Positions 34,536 through 42,091 are shown, counted from the stretch's first letter. The stretch is 42,091 bases of DNA from an uncultured Lachnospiraceae bacterium (GCA_910587155.1 CAJULA010000025.1:1-42091), one strand, 5' to 3'. Numbers and translations are program-made. The notes: generated by a model not told the origin, from the letters alone.

Positions 34536-35729
34536 ATGAAAATGAAAAAAGTGATGTCACTCGTACTTGCACTGTCCATGGCTCTTTCGCTGACAGCGTG
34601 CGGCGGAAGCGGCGAGCAGGCAGCAGCGCCTGCAGCAGAACCGGAAGCAGCAGCTCCCGCAGAATCAGAGGCAGCTCCTGCTGAGGATGACGCGGCAGCA
34701 CCGGCGGAGACAGAAGCAGCCGCAGAAGCAACAGGCGCAGATGTTTCCGGAAAAACAGTTGTATTTATCCCGAAGGTAACAGGAAACGCATTCTTTGAAG
34801 CAGCCAATGACGGCGCTCAGAAATATGCGGCTGACTGGGGCATTACCGTTGATTATCAGGGCAGTGCCACAGCAGGCGTTGCAGATCAGGTACAGGTAAT
34901 CAACCAGGCAGTGGCAAGCGGCGCGGATGCAATCTGTATTTCCACCGTTGATGCAGCAGGCGTAAGAGACGCTCTTCTGGAAGCACAGGAAGCTGGCCTT
35001 GCTGTTTGTACATGGGACTCTGATGCACAGTCCGATGCACGTGCACTGATGGTATCCCAGGGGACACCGGAAATTCTCGGACAGATGCTGGTGGATATGT
35101 CCGTGGATGCTCTTGAGAAACGCGGTGTTGATCCTAAGAATGACGAAGTACAGTATGTATGGCACTATTCACAGGCAACCGTTACTGACCAGAACTCCTG
35201 GCAGGTAGCAGGCGAAGCAATTATCGCAAAAGATTATCCGAACTGGAAAAAGGTTGCTGACAACTATTATTCCAATCAGGACGCAGAGCAGGCAGTTTCC
35301 ACAGGTGCGGCAATTCTGGATGCTTATCCGGATATCGACCTGATCATCTGCAATGACTCCACAGCTCTTCCCGGCCAGTTAAAGGCAGCACAGAACAAAG
35401 GCATCACAAAAGATGACATGACGATCACAGGCTTTGCAACTCCCATGGCAATCAAAGAATACTGTGACGCGGGCGTTCTCTACGAATGGGGCCTTTGGGA
35501 CTGCGGTATCCAGGGTGCACTTGGTTGCTACCTTGCAGCATACATGGCAGCAGGAAACGAAGTGAAAGTCGGCGACAAGATCTCCGTACCCGGAATCGGT
35601 GACTGCGAAGTTATGGCAAACGACTGCCTGACAGAAGGCGACACAACAGCCGACACCAACAACGGCGTAGTACTCCTTCCCGAACGCGTAGTATTCGACG
35701 AATCCAACGTAAACGATTACAACTTCTAA
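34536..35729 (+). CDS. lsrB: AI-2-binding lipoprotein LsrB
   Basis: A 397-aa lipid-anchored solute-binding protein. The signal peptide ends in lipobox LTAC with Cys22, followed by a 40-residue Ala/Glu/Pro linker (28-67). The type I periplasmic-binding fold follows. Compared with remembered Salmonella/E. coli LsrB, four of six AI-2 contacts are conserved: K80 (FIPK), D161 (TWDSD), D218 and Q219 (TVTDQN). The other two differ: Pro220 becomes N273 and Ala222 becomes S275 (ICNDSTALP). Clostridial LsrB-type receptors with changes at part of this site have been reported to bind AI-2 (recalled). AAGGAGG precedes the ATG. It is followed by a structured intergenic region before lsrF. Confidence 0.9.
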   Translation: MKMKKVMSLVLALSMALSLTACGGSGEQAAAPAAEPEAAAPAESEAAPAEDDAAAPAETEAAAEATGADVSGKTVVFIPKVTGNAFFEAANDGAQKYAADWGITVDYQGSATAGVADQVQVINQAVASGADAICISTVDAAGVRDALLEAQEAGLAVCTWDSDAQSDARALMVSQGTPEILGQMLVDMSVDALEKRGVDPKNDEVQYVWHYSQATVTDQNSWQVAGEAIIAKDYPNWKKVADNYYSNQDAEQAVSTGAAILDAYPDIDLIICNDSTALPGQLKAAQNKGITKDDMTITGFATPMAIKEYCDAGVLYEWGLWDCGIQGALGCYLAAYMAAGNEVKVGDKISVPGIGDCEVMANDCLTEGDTTADTNNGVVLLPERVVFDESNVNDYNF

Positions 35730-35732
35730 AAG

Positions 35733-35859
35733 CAAAGCAGTGCACAGTCTTTCGAAGGAACAGGATGACTGCTTGCAGTCACTCCTGGTTCTTAGAAAGA
35801 CTGTATAGGGCGCAGCCCGGGAGCGAGGGGCGCGAAAGCGTCCGGAGCGCACTGCTTTG
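35733..35859 (+). repeat. Nested inverted-repeat region between lsrB and lsrF
   Basis: Outer arms CAAAGCAGTGC (35733-35743) and GCACTGCTTTG (35849-35859) are perfect 11-bp complements. Inside, CAGTCTTTC (35745-35753) pairs with GAAAGACTG (35795-35803), and TGACTGC (35766-35772) with GCAGTCA (35775-35781) over a TT loop. A GC-rich stretch (35808-35848) with further self-complementarity follows. It could be an mRNA stabiliser, an attenuator lowering lsrF relative to lsrB, or a small inserted repeat. Confidence 0.75.
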
Positions 35860-35918
35860 GACAAGACGAAGAGGTGTCCGACACATTCAACATAGAAAAT
35901 AAGGAGGTTACATAGAAA

Positions 35919-36803
35919 ATGGCAGATGTAGATGGATTAAAAGTAGCAAAAGATTATAAGGTTTCCGTACCGTTTGCAAATCAGGGAGATTTCCACGTAA
36001 AAGGTGCAAACAACCTGGACTGGGGTATGAAAAAACATCTTTCCAATATTTTTGATCCGGTAAGTGGCAATACGGTAATGTTCGCTTTCGACCATGGATA
36101 TTTTATGGGTTCAACGGCAGGACTGGAAAGACTGGACATCCTGATCCCGCAGCTGATACCCTATGTAGATGTACTCATGGGGACAAGAGGAGCACTTCGT
36201 ACCTGCGTTCCGCCGCAGTGCCGTAAAGGTGTTGCGCTGCGCACGACTTCCGGTTCTTCTATGCTGAATGATGACCTTTCTCATGAGGTTGTGGCGGTAG
36301 ATATTGAAGATGCCATTCGCATGAACGCAGACTGTATGGCAATCCAGACCTTTATCGGTGCAGACGGACAGCTCTCCAGCCTGGATAACCTGTCCCGTAC
36401 CATCAATGCCGGAATCCGTTACAGCATTCCGACGATGGGTGTGGTAGCGGTCGGCAAGCAGATGGAACGCACGGACCGTTTCTTCAAACTGGCGACAAGG
36501 ATTCTGGCGGAGCTGGGTGCCAATATTATTAAGACTTATAATTGTGAGAACTTTGAAGAGGTAGTGGCGGCATGTCCTGTACCCATCGTAGTGGCAGGCG
36601 GCAAGAAGCTGCCGGAAAAGGATGCGCTGACGCTGGCTTACGAAGTGATCAGCAAAGGTGCAAGAGGCGTGGACATGGGACGCAATATATTCCAGAGCCA
36701 TGATCCGGTGGCTATGGCACAGGCAGTCAACATGGTAGTTCACAAAGGGGCTACCGACAAGGAAGCCTATGAATTTTTCCTTGATACAAAAAAAGCTGAG
36801 TAA
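35919..36803 (+). CDS. lsrF: AI-2 degradation thiolase LsrF
   Basis: A 294-aa class I aldolase-fold enzyme that, in E. coli, transfers the acetyl group of the isomerised phospho-AI-2 to CoA, yielding DHAP and acetyl-CoA. Blocks that agree with E. coli LsrF as recalled: NLDWGMKKHLSNIFDP, FDHGYFMGSTAGLERLDI, VLMGTRGALR, ATRILAELGANIIKTY, PIVVAGGKKLPE and GVDMGRNIFQS. Length is the same as E. coli LsrF (~290 aa). An AGGAGG lies 11 nt before the ATG. It ends the rightward operon. Confidence 0.94.
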   Translation: MADVDGLKVAKDYKVSVPFANQGDFHVKGANNLDWGMKKHLSNIFDPVSGNTVMFAFDHGYFMGSTAGLERLDILIPQLIPYVDVLMGTRGALRTCVPPQCRKGVALRTTSGSSMLNDDLSHEVVAVDIEDAIRMNADCMAIQTFIGADGQLSSLDNLSRTINAGIRYSIPTMGVVAVGKQMERTDRFFKLATRILAELGANIIKTYNCENFEEVVAACPVPIVVAGGKKLPEKDALTLAYEVISKGARGVDMGRNIFQSHDPVAMAQAVNMVVHKGATDKEAYEFFLDTKKAE

Positions 36804-36819
36804 ACAGCAGAAACAGGTA

Positions 36820-36853
36820 ACAGGTCGGCAGGAAGTTTGTCGGCCTGTTTTTT
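36820..36853 (+). terminator. Intrinsic terminator after lsrF
   Basis: ACAGGTCG (36820-36827), a 13-nt loop, CGGCCTGT (36841-36848), one wobble, followed by TTTTTT. Confidence 0.82.
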
Positions 36854-36918
36854 CGGGAAAAGAACTGTTTGGGCATAGAAATAGTATTTAATTTCGGATG
36901 AGGAAAGAAGGAGGAAAC

Positions 36919-37365
36919 ATGGTAAGTTCTATTTGTGGAATTGACTGCACGCAGTGCGGATTTCGTGACAGCTGCAATGGATGTGAGGAAACAGACGGCC
37001 GTCCTTTCGGCGCAGACTGTATTGTCGCCTTATGTTGTCAGAAGAGCAACGATGCGTTGCGTGAATTAAAAGAAAGACTTATTGCGCAATTTAATGCGCT
37101 CGGTATTGATGATATGGAGGAAGTGAAAGATTTAAATGCCCTCAAAGGTTCCTTTGTCAACCTTGCATACCCTTTTCCTGACGGGAAGATGGTTAAGTTC
37201 TGGGATGACAACAGAATTTATCTGGGAAATCAGCTTCACAAAACAGATAGTGACAGATGTTATGGAATTGTTGCAGATGAGAGATATCTTATGGTGTCTG
37301 AATATGGCCAGGGTGGTTCCGAAGCGGAAATAGTCCTGTTTAAGCGGTGGAATGAGAAGCGCTGA
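36919..37365 (+). CDS. DUF3795-like cysteine-rich protein
   Basis: A 148-aa protein whose first 50 residues carry a Cys-rich motif, CGIDCTQCGF then CNGCEE, and CIVALCC, consistent with a DUF3795-type metal-binding domain. The C-terminal ~90 residues look globular without a recognised motif. The ATG at 36919 follows AAGGAGG. Function is unknown. It is monocistronic between the lsrF terminator and ppdK. Confidence 0.72.
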   Translation: MVSSICGIDCTQCGFRDSCNGCEETDGRPFGADCIVALCCQKSNDALRELKERLIAQFNALGIDDMEEVKDLNALKGSFVNLAYPFPDGKMVKFWDDNRIYLGNQLHKTDSDRCYGIVADERYLMVSEYGQGGSEAEIVLFKRWNEKR

Positions 37366-37747
37366 GGTGCGAATAAAAGTTCTTATTCCCGTGAGTGATG
37401 CGTCAGGTGTGTGTCTGCACGGGTATTTGATATATCCCCATATGTGCATCAAAGCCTGCCGGGATTTTTTAAGTTTATTCTCCCTTCCTATCTCTCAACA
37501 AATTATGCAATAATTGATTTAAGCCGTGTTGCTACATGCAAAACTTTATAAAATTTATATGTGACGTCAGAAATTTATGTGCCAGAATTATATTTTTATG
37601 GTCTGTAGCAGCAAGTATACAGATTTGTCAGAAATGTTGCCGGGTTGCAACTTTTATTTCACAGAAATAGGAATAATGCTTTAATTTTATGGAAAGGAAT
37701 GCTATACTGATGGTATCAGTCTAAGAAATTACGGAGGGTGTAATTGG
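37366..37747 (+). other. Intergenic region upstream of ppdK
   Basis: About 380 nt without a gene. A short stem CCCGTG (37388-37393) / CACGGG (37418-37423) may end the preceding transcript. TGCTACA (37530-37536) and TGTAGCA (37604-37610) could pair across a long AT-rich loop. The right end holds the ppdK promoter region. No small gene with a ribosome binding site was seen. Confidence 0.4.
37703..37720 (+). promoter_or_regulatory. ppdK -10 with overlapping palindrome
   Basis: TATACT (37703-37708) is a good -10 with a poor -35 (TTTAAT at 37680-37685, 17-nt spacer). A perfect inverted repeat ACTGAT-GGT-ATCAGT (37706-37720) overlaps its end, a position suited to a repressor operator. The regulator is unknown. 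Confidence 0.5.
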
Positions 37748-40372
37748 ATGAAAAAATGGGTGTATTTATTTACAGAAGGAAATGCAGGAATGCGGAACCT
37801 TCTGGGCGGTAAGGGCGCGAATCTGGCGGAAATGACCAATCTGGGGCTGCCTGTACCGCAGGGCTTCACCATTACGACAGAAGCCTGCACACAGTACTAT
37901 GAGGACGGCAGACAGATCAATGACGAGATCATGGGACAGATCATGGAACATATTTCCAAGATGGAAGAGATCACTGGCAAAAAGTTCGGAGACAAGGAAA
38001 ATCCGCTGCTTGTATCAGTGCGTTCCGGCGCAAGGGCATCTATGCCGGGTATGATGGATACGATCCTCAATCTGGGTCTCAATGAGGAGGTTGTGGATGT
38101 ACTTTCCACAAAGTCCGGAAATCCCCGCTGGGCATGGGACTGCTATAGAAGATTTATCCAGATGTATTCCGATGTGGTCATGGAAGTTGGCAAGAAATAT
38201 TTTGAAGAGTTGATCGACAAGATGAAATCTCAGAAGGGAATTACGCTTGATGTGGATCTGACGGCGGATGACCTGAAGGAACTGGCAAATCAGTTCAAGG
38301 CAGAATATAAAGAGAAGATCGGGGAAGACTTCCCGGCTGATCCCAAGGAGCAGCTTCTTGGTGCGGTAAAGGCCGTGTTCCGTTCCTGGGACAATCCCCG
38401 TGCCAATGTATACCGCAGGGACAATGATATTCCGTATTCCTGGGGGACGGCTGTCAATGTACAGATGATGGCGTTTGGCAATATGGGCGAGACTTCCGGA
38501 ACCGGTGTTGCATTTACCCGTAACCCTGCGACAGGCGAAAAGAAGCTGATGGGTGAATTCCTGATGAATGCCCAGGGTGAAGACGTGGTAGCCGGTGTAC
38601 GTACGCCGCAACCCATTGCACAGCTTGAAGATACCATGCCGGAAGTGTTTGAACAGTTTGTGGGAATCTGCAATAAGTTGGAAGACCATTACAGAGACAT
38701 GCAGGATATGGAGTTTACCATTGAGGACAAGCATCTGTATATGCTGCAGACCAGAAGCGGCAAGAGAACGGCCAAGGCTGCCCTCAAGATTGCCTGTGAC
38801 CTGGTAGATGAAGGGATGATCAGCGAGGAAAAGGCAGTGTCTATGATTGATCCGAGAAATCTGGATTCCCTGCTGCATCCTCAGTTTGATGCAGATGCGC
38901 TGAAGGCGTCTCAGCCTATTGCCAAAGCACTGGCGGCAGCACCCGGCGCGGCATGCGGTAAGATCGTATTTTCTGCGGAAGATGCAAAAGCATGGGCGGC
39001 AAGAGGCGAAAAGGTCGTACTGGTGCGTCTTGAAACTTCACCGGAAGATATCGAGGGTATGAAAGTAGCACAAGGTATTCTGACGGTACGAGGCGGTATG
39101 ACAAGTCATGCGGCGGTTGTAGCCAGGGGTATGGGTGCATGCTGTGTATCCGGCTGTTCCGCGATCAATATGGATGAAGAGAACAAGAAGTTTACTTTGG
39201 CGGGCAAGGAATATCATGAAGGTGATGTGATTTCTTTTGATGGTACGACGGGCAATATTTATGACGGCTCCATCAAGACAGTGGATGCTACCATCGCCGG
39301 AGAGTTTGGCCGCATTATGGCATGGGCGGACAAATACAGGACACTGAAAGTAAGAACCAATGCAGATACGCCTTCCGATGCGAAAAAGGCAAGAGAACTG
39401 GGGGCAGAAGGGATCGGCCTTTGCAGAACAGAGCATATGTTCTTTGAGGGAGACAGAATTGATGCTTTCCGTGAGATGATCTGTTCCGATACGCTGGAAG
39501 AGAGAGAAGAGGCTCTTGCGAAGATCCTTCCTCTGCAGCAGGGTGATTTTGAAAAATTATATGAAGCAATGGAAGGCAACCCCGTTACCATCAGATTCCT
39601 GGATCCGCCGCTGCATGAATTTGTGCCGACAGATGAGGCAGATATCCGTAAACTGGCAGAAGCAAAAGGCAAGTCTGTAGAAGACATCAAGGCTATGATA
39701 GATTCTTTGCATGAGATCAATCCTATGCTGGGCCATCGTGGATGCCGTCTGGCAGTTACCTATCCCGAGATTGCAAAGATGCAGACAAAGGCGGTAATCC
39801 GTGCAGCCATCAACGTGAAGAAAGCACATCCTGACTGGGAGATGGTTCCTGAAATTATGATTCCGCTCATCGGTGACAGCAAAGAGTTTAAGTTTGTCAA
39901 AAAGATTGTTACCGAGACGGCTGATGGAGAGATCTCCGCAGCAGGGGCAGATCTGAAATATGAAGTGGGCACGATGATAGAGATCCCCAGAGCGGCGCTG
40001 ACTGCAGACGAGATTGCGGAAGATGCGGCATTCTTCTGTTTCGGAACCAATGATCTGACGCAGATGACCTATGGTTTCTCCCGTGATGATGCCGGCAAAT
40101 TCTTGGAGTCTTACTATGATGCCAAGATATTTGAAAACGATCCCTTTGCGAAACTCGATCAGTCCGGTGTGGGCAAACTGATGGAGATGGCGATATCAAA
40201 AGGAAAAGAAGTAAATACGTCCATCCACTGCGGCATCTGCGGTGAGCACGGCGGCGATCCCACTTCTGTAGAATTCTGCCATAAGATCGGACTGGACTAT
40301 GTATCCTGCAGCCCGTTCCGCGTACCTATTGCACGGTTGGCAGCGGCACAGGCGGCTATATCACAAAGATAG
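37748..40372 (+). CDS. ppdK: Pyruvate, phosphate dikinase
   Basis: An 874-aa enzyme interconverting pyruvate, ATP and Pi with PEP, AMP and PPi; important for PPi-linked glycolysis in clostridia. The N-terminal ATP-grasp domain starts with LLGGKGANLAEMTNLGLPVP. The central phosphohistidine domain has GGMTSHAAVVARGMG with His454. The C-terminal PEP/pyruvate barrel ends with HCGICGEHGGDP; Cys831 is the probable proton donor, at the position I recall for the C. symbiosum enzyme, and the length is also nearly the same. Start follows GGAGGG at good spacing. It precedes the putative integrative element. Confidence 0.97.
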   Translation: MKKWVYLFTEGNAGMRNLLGGKGANLAEMTNLGLPVPQGFTITTEACTQYYEDGRQINDEIMGQIMEHISKMEEITGKKFGDKENPLLVSVRSGARASMPGMMDTILNLGLNEEVVDVLSTKSGNPRWAWDCYRRFIQMYSDVVMEVGKKYFEELIDKMKSQKGITLDVDLTADDLKELANQFKAEYKEKIGEDFPADPKEQLLGAVKAVFRSWDNPRANVYRRDNDIPYSWGTAVNVQMMAFGNMGETSGTGVAFTRNPATGEKKLMGEFLMNAQGEDVVAGVRTPQPIAQLEDTMPEVFEQFVGICNKLEDHYRDMQDMEFTIEDKHLYMLQTRSGKRTAKAALKIACDLVDEGMISEEKAVSMIDPRNLDSLLHPQFDADALKASQPIAKALAAAPGAACGKIVFSAEDAKAWAARGEKVVLVRLETSPEDIEGMKVAQGILTVRGGMTSHAAVVARGMGACCVSGCSAINMDEENKKFTLAGKEYHEGDVISFDGTTGNIYDGSIKTVDATIAGEFGRIMAWADKYRTLKVRTNADTPSDAKKARELGAEGIGLCRTEHMFFEGDRIDAFREMICSDTLEEREEALAKILPLQQGDFEKLYEAMEGNPVTIRFLDPPLHEFVPTDEADIRKLAEAKGKSVEDIKAMIDSLHEINPMLGHRGCRLAVTYPEIAKMQTKAVIRAAINVKKAHPDWEMVPEIMIPLIGDSKEFKFVKKIVTETADGEISAAGADLKYEVGTMIEIPRAALTADEIAEDAAFFCFGTNDLTQMTYGFSRDDAGKFLESYYDAKIFENDPFAKLDQSGVGKLMEMAISKGKEVNTSIHCGICGEHGGDPTSVEFCHKIGLDYVSCSPFRVPIARLAAAQAAISQR

Positions 40373-40400
40373 GCGAAAACCATTTTGGACTTTTACCATA

Positions 40401-40493
40401 AGTTTTGAGGAAGCACAGGCTTTCCGAAAAGCAAGTGGTGGCTATCTTAGAAAAAATCAATGGGAAGATTTGACTGTTGATGTTTATATCTAA
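40401..40493 (+). pseudogene. Possible gene remnant (30 codons, no start)
   Basis: A frame with no ATG or ribosome site encodes a plausible 30-residue C-terminus (EEAQAFRKASGGYLRK, then WEDLTVDVYI) just past ppdK and ends before a strong terminator. It may be the tail of a gene truncated when the downstream element inserted, or chance. No family recognised. Confidence 0.25.
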
Positions 40494-40499
40494 ATAATC

Positions 40500-40539
40500 A
40501 TAAGCGTATCATTAGAGATAGTGGTACGCTTATTTTTTT
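40500..40539 (+). terminator. Intrinsic terminator downstream of ppdK
   Basis: ATAAGCGTATCA (40500-40511) pairs with TGGTACGCTTAT (40522-40533), 11 of 12 with one wobble, followed by TTTTTT. Confidence 0.85.
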
Positions 40540-40556
40540 GCCCCGATTTTGCATAT

Positions 40557-40585
40557 TTGAGCCGACTGCCATTTCCTTATATAAT
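40557..40585 (+). promoter_or_regulatory. Promoter of element-borne small genes
   Basis: TTGAGC (40557-40562), 17 nt, TATAAT (40580-40585), 27 nt before the first small ORF. Confidence 0.6.
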
Positions 40586-40611
40586 GAAAGCAAAAAAGGA
40601 CGGTGGCAATT

Positions 40612-40791
40612 ATGAGGGAGAAACTGAATCATTTGTATGTAAACAGCCAAGAGAGGACAATCCTGTTACATAGCCTTGTCGAGCTGAAAAATCAGCTCAT
40701 ACAGCAAGGCAGATATACCGACCCTGTTGACGAGCTTATCTTCAAGGTCAGCAATGCTCCCATTAAGAAATTAAAGGTTGTGGCAGGTTAA
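40612..40791 (+). CDS. Small hypothetical protein of mobile-element type
   Basis: A 59-aa largely helical protein (NSQERTILLHSLVELKNQLI) without a recognised family. The ATG has GGTGG about 6 nt upstream; a GTG at 40603 is less likely. It lies between a consensus-like promoter and a second small gene upstream of parA. It resembles short accessory ORFs at the edges of Tn1549-like integrative elements; this is context-based. Confidence 0.55.
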   Translation: MREKLNHLYVNSQERTILLHSLVELKNQLIQQGRYTDPVDELIFKVSNAPIKKLKVVAG

Positions 40792-40807
40792 GGGGAGGTC
40801 GTGAGGC

Positions 40808-41128
40808 ATGGAGTTTGAAAAGTTGGTAACATTAGCATTGGAAAATCTGAAGGAAAACTCCGTATATCAGCTTTTGCAGTCAGACATGGATTTTCAGCAG
40901 GAAAGCAATGCGGAGGGCTGTGCGGAGCAAAGCTATATCCGACTTGATTTGACGGAGAAACAGCGGCAGATATGCAACCATCTTCTGGATTGCAGGGACA
41001 GTCAGAACATAGATTATTCCAACTGTTCTTATGTGGCAGGGCTTTATGATGCGTTCCGCATTATGGCAGTCCTGTTTCCAGAGAAATGGGATATAGAGCA
41101 GGTGCGGCAAGCCCTGTGCAAGAATTAA
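40808..41128 (+). CDS. Hypothetical helical protein (DUF6809-like)
   Basis: A 106-aa soluble, mainly helical protein. The core LTEKQRQICNHLLDCRDSQ and YVAGLYDAFRIMAVLF resembles small conserved proteins of integrative elements of Clostridia, tentatively DUF6809. It has GGGGAGG upstream of the ATG and lies 16 nt after the previous small gene. No catalytic motif is visible. Confidence 0.6.
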   Translation: MEFEKLVTLALENLKENSVYQLLQSDMDFQQESNAEGCAEQSYIRLDLTEKQRQICNHLLDCRDSQNIDYSNCSYVAGLYDAFRIMAVLFPEKWDIEQVRQALCKN

Positions 41129-41158
41129 AAACTGAATATGGAAAGATAGAGATTACAT

Positions 41159-41189
41159 AGCCGATTGGTACAAGCCAGTCGGCTTTTTT
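41159..41189 (+). terminator. Terminator/attenuator before parA
   Basis: AGCCGATTGG (41159-41168), 6 nt, CCAGTCGGCT (41175-41184) with one wobble, then TTTTTT. It precedes parA by 70 nt. A second hairpin (AGCCGC-CTTTG / CAAAG-CGGCT, 41212-41233) lies between it and the parA ribosome site, so the pair may act in attenuation. Confidence 0.75.
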
Positions 41190-41211
41190 GCGTTCTCTGG
41201 TACTGTTACAT

Positions 41212-41233
41212 AGCCGCCTTTGACAAAGCGGCT
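41212..41233 (+). promoter_or_regulatory. Hairpin in parA leader
   Basis: AGCCG-C-CTTTG pairs with CAAAG-CGGCT around a single A, with a one-base bulge. It lacks a T run and ends 13 nt before the parA AGGAGG, so it is more likely a leader structure than a terminator. Confidence 0.45.
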
Positions 41234-41260
41234 AAATTTATGCGAAAGGAGGACGCATCT

Positions 41261-42088
41261 ATGTCAAATTGCAAAGTGATTGCTCTGACGAACCAGAAAG
41301 GCGGTGTTGGAAAGACCACAACGGCGGTCAACTTGGGTGTAGGTCTGGCAAGGCAAGGCTCTAAGGTGCTGCTCATTGATGCGGACGCACAGGCAAACCT
41401 CACAATGGCTCTGGGCTATAACCGACCAGACGACATCCCCGTCACGCTCCCCACCATTATGCAGGACATCATCGACGACAAGCCGCCTGATGTTTCGCAG
41501 GGGATTATCCGCAACAGCGAGGGCGTTGACCTGTTACCGTCCAACATTGAGCTGTCGGGCTTCGAGGTAAGGCTAATCAATGCCATGAGCCGTGAGCGTG
41601 TCCTAAAGACCTATGTAAATGCGGTCAAAAAGAATTACGACTATGTGCTTATCGACTGTATGCCGAGTTTGGGCATGATTACCATCAATGCACTTGTGGC
41701 GGCTGACAGCGTGGTTATCCCGACACAGCCCCACTATCTTTCTGCGAAAGGCTTAGAGCTGTTGCTTCGCTCCGTGTCAATGGTCAGGCGGCAGATAAAC
41801 CCCAAGCTGCGGATTGATGGTATCTTAATGACGATGGTAATGCCCCGCACGAATATCTCTAAGGAGATTACCGCTACGGTAAAGAGTGCATACGGACAGA
41901 AAATCAAAGTCTTTGACAGCGAGATACCCCATTCCATCCGTGCGGTTGAAGCTACCGCAGAGGGCAAAAGCATATTTGCCTATGACAAAGGCGGCAAGGT
42001 TGCCGCAGCCTATGAACAGTTCGCAAAGGAGGTGGCAGAGCTTGGCGAGAAGCAGAGGAAGCAAAATCGAGCTGACCGCATACGATGA
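41261..42088 (+). CDS. parA: ParA-family partition ATPase of an integrative element
   Basis: A 275-aa deviant Walker A ATPase. ALTNQKGGVGKTTTAVNLG at 7-25 is the Walker A, LIDADAQANL the A' motif and DYVLIDCMPSLG the Walker B. The short form without an N-terminal HTH (type Ib/II-like) occurs on plasmids and in Tn1549-type conjugative elements, where it aids maintenance with ParB. AGGAGG lies 10 nt before the ATG at 41261; the longer frame from 41165 would cross the leader hairpins. Its stop overlaps an ATG at 42085 (ATGA), suggesting a translationally coupled next gene. Confidence 0.92.
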   Translation: MSNCKVIALTNQKGGVGKTTTAVNLGVGLARQGSKVLLIDADAQANLTMALGYNRPDDIPVTLPTIMQDIIDDKPPDVSQGIIRNSEGVDLLPSNIELSGFEVRLINAMSRERVLKTYVNAVKKNYDYVLIDCMPSLGMITINALVAADSVVIPTQPHYLSAKGLELLLRSVSMVRRQINPKLRIDGILMTMVMPRTNISKEITATVKSAYGQKIKVFDSEIPHSIRAVEATAEGKSIFAYDKGGKVAAAYEQFAKEVAELGEKQRKQNRADRIR

Positions 42089-42091
42089 CCT
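42085..42091 (+). CDS. First codons of a coupled downstream gene (partial)
   Basis: ATGACCT begins in overlap with the parA stop (TGA at 42086-42088). ParB usually follows ParA in such elements, so a ParB start is plausible, but only two codons are visible. Confidence 0.3.

Noticed and set aside
30932..35729. Ribose (Rbs) transporter as identity of the ABC genes
   Set aside because: The divergent lsrK/lsrR, the order A-C-D-B-F, the presence of LsrF and LsrB contacts all point to AI-2.
1..42091. CRISPR array, tRNA or rRNA genes
   Set aside because: No regularly spaced repeats, cloverleaf-like sequences ending in CCA, or conserved rRNA blocks were seen; the three dispersed repeats are unevenly spaced and diverged.

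Overview
The window looks like a chromosomal segment of a Bacillota bacterium of class Clostridia, most likely Lachnospiraceae. This is inferred from strong AGGAGG ribosome binding sites, a pyrG / ftsH / uvrC / hprK / ROK kinase / murB / rapZ / whiA / HPr-like gene order, pyruvate phosphate dikinase, a flavodiiron protein, and a YtaF-like sporulation protein. No rRNA, tRNA or CRISPR array was recognised.

Layout. (1) 1-5.4 kb: an OGG-type 8-oxoguanine glycosylase, a type I glutamine synthetase, a MITE-like element with a 9-bp target duplication, a short-chain dehydrogenase and a flavodiiron protein. (2) 5.5-10 kb: an AT-rich accessory cassette with its own promoter, containing a 56-residue very basic peptide gene too short for usual calling, a ~936-aa protein with an HExxH metallopeptidase motif, and an overlapping SIR2-like NADase-type gene. 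It ends in a strong hairpin. This is the best candidate for an undescribed (possibly anti-phage) system. (3) 10-12 kb: a convergent BlaI-type repressor and M56 membrane metallopeptidase pair with an operator embedded in its promoter. (4) 12-14.4 kb: HEAT-repeat, MntP/YtaF-like and YitT-like genes. A ~52-nt dispersed repeat occurs three times in the window, two of them here. (5) 14.5-26.6 kb: housekeeping genes pyrG (minus), ftsH, uvrC, then hprK, glucokinase, murB, rapZ, whiA, a Crh-like HPr paralogue with Glu at position 15, and a lipid kinase. HprK and the Crh-like protein lie in one run of genes, suggesting carbon-catabolite signalling linked to cell-wall genes.

(6) 26.7-36.8 kb: a complete-looking autoinducer-2 (Lsr) locus. 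lsrR, lsrK, a cupin and an AEC-family transporter run leftward. lsrA, lsrC, lsrD, lsrB and lsrF run rightward from a shared intergenic region with good divergent promoters. No lsrG is present; the cupin and AEC genes sit where extra AI-2 processing or transport functions would be expected. (7) 36.9-40.4 kb: a DUF3795-like cysteine-rich protein and ppdK. (8) 40.5 kb to the end: small ORFs followed by parA, and the first bases of a following gene, which look like the edge of an integrative conjugative element inserted downstream of ppdK.

All function calls are by recognising motifs and family resemblance by eye; no database search was run.
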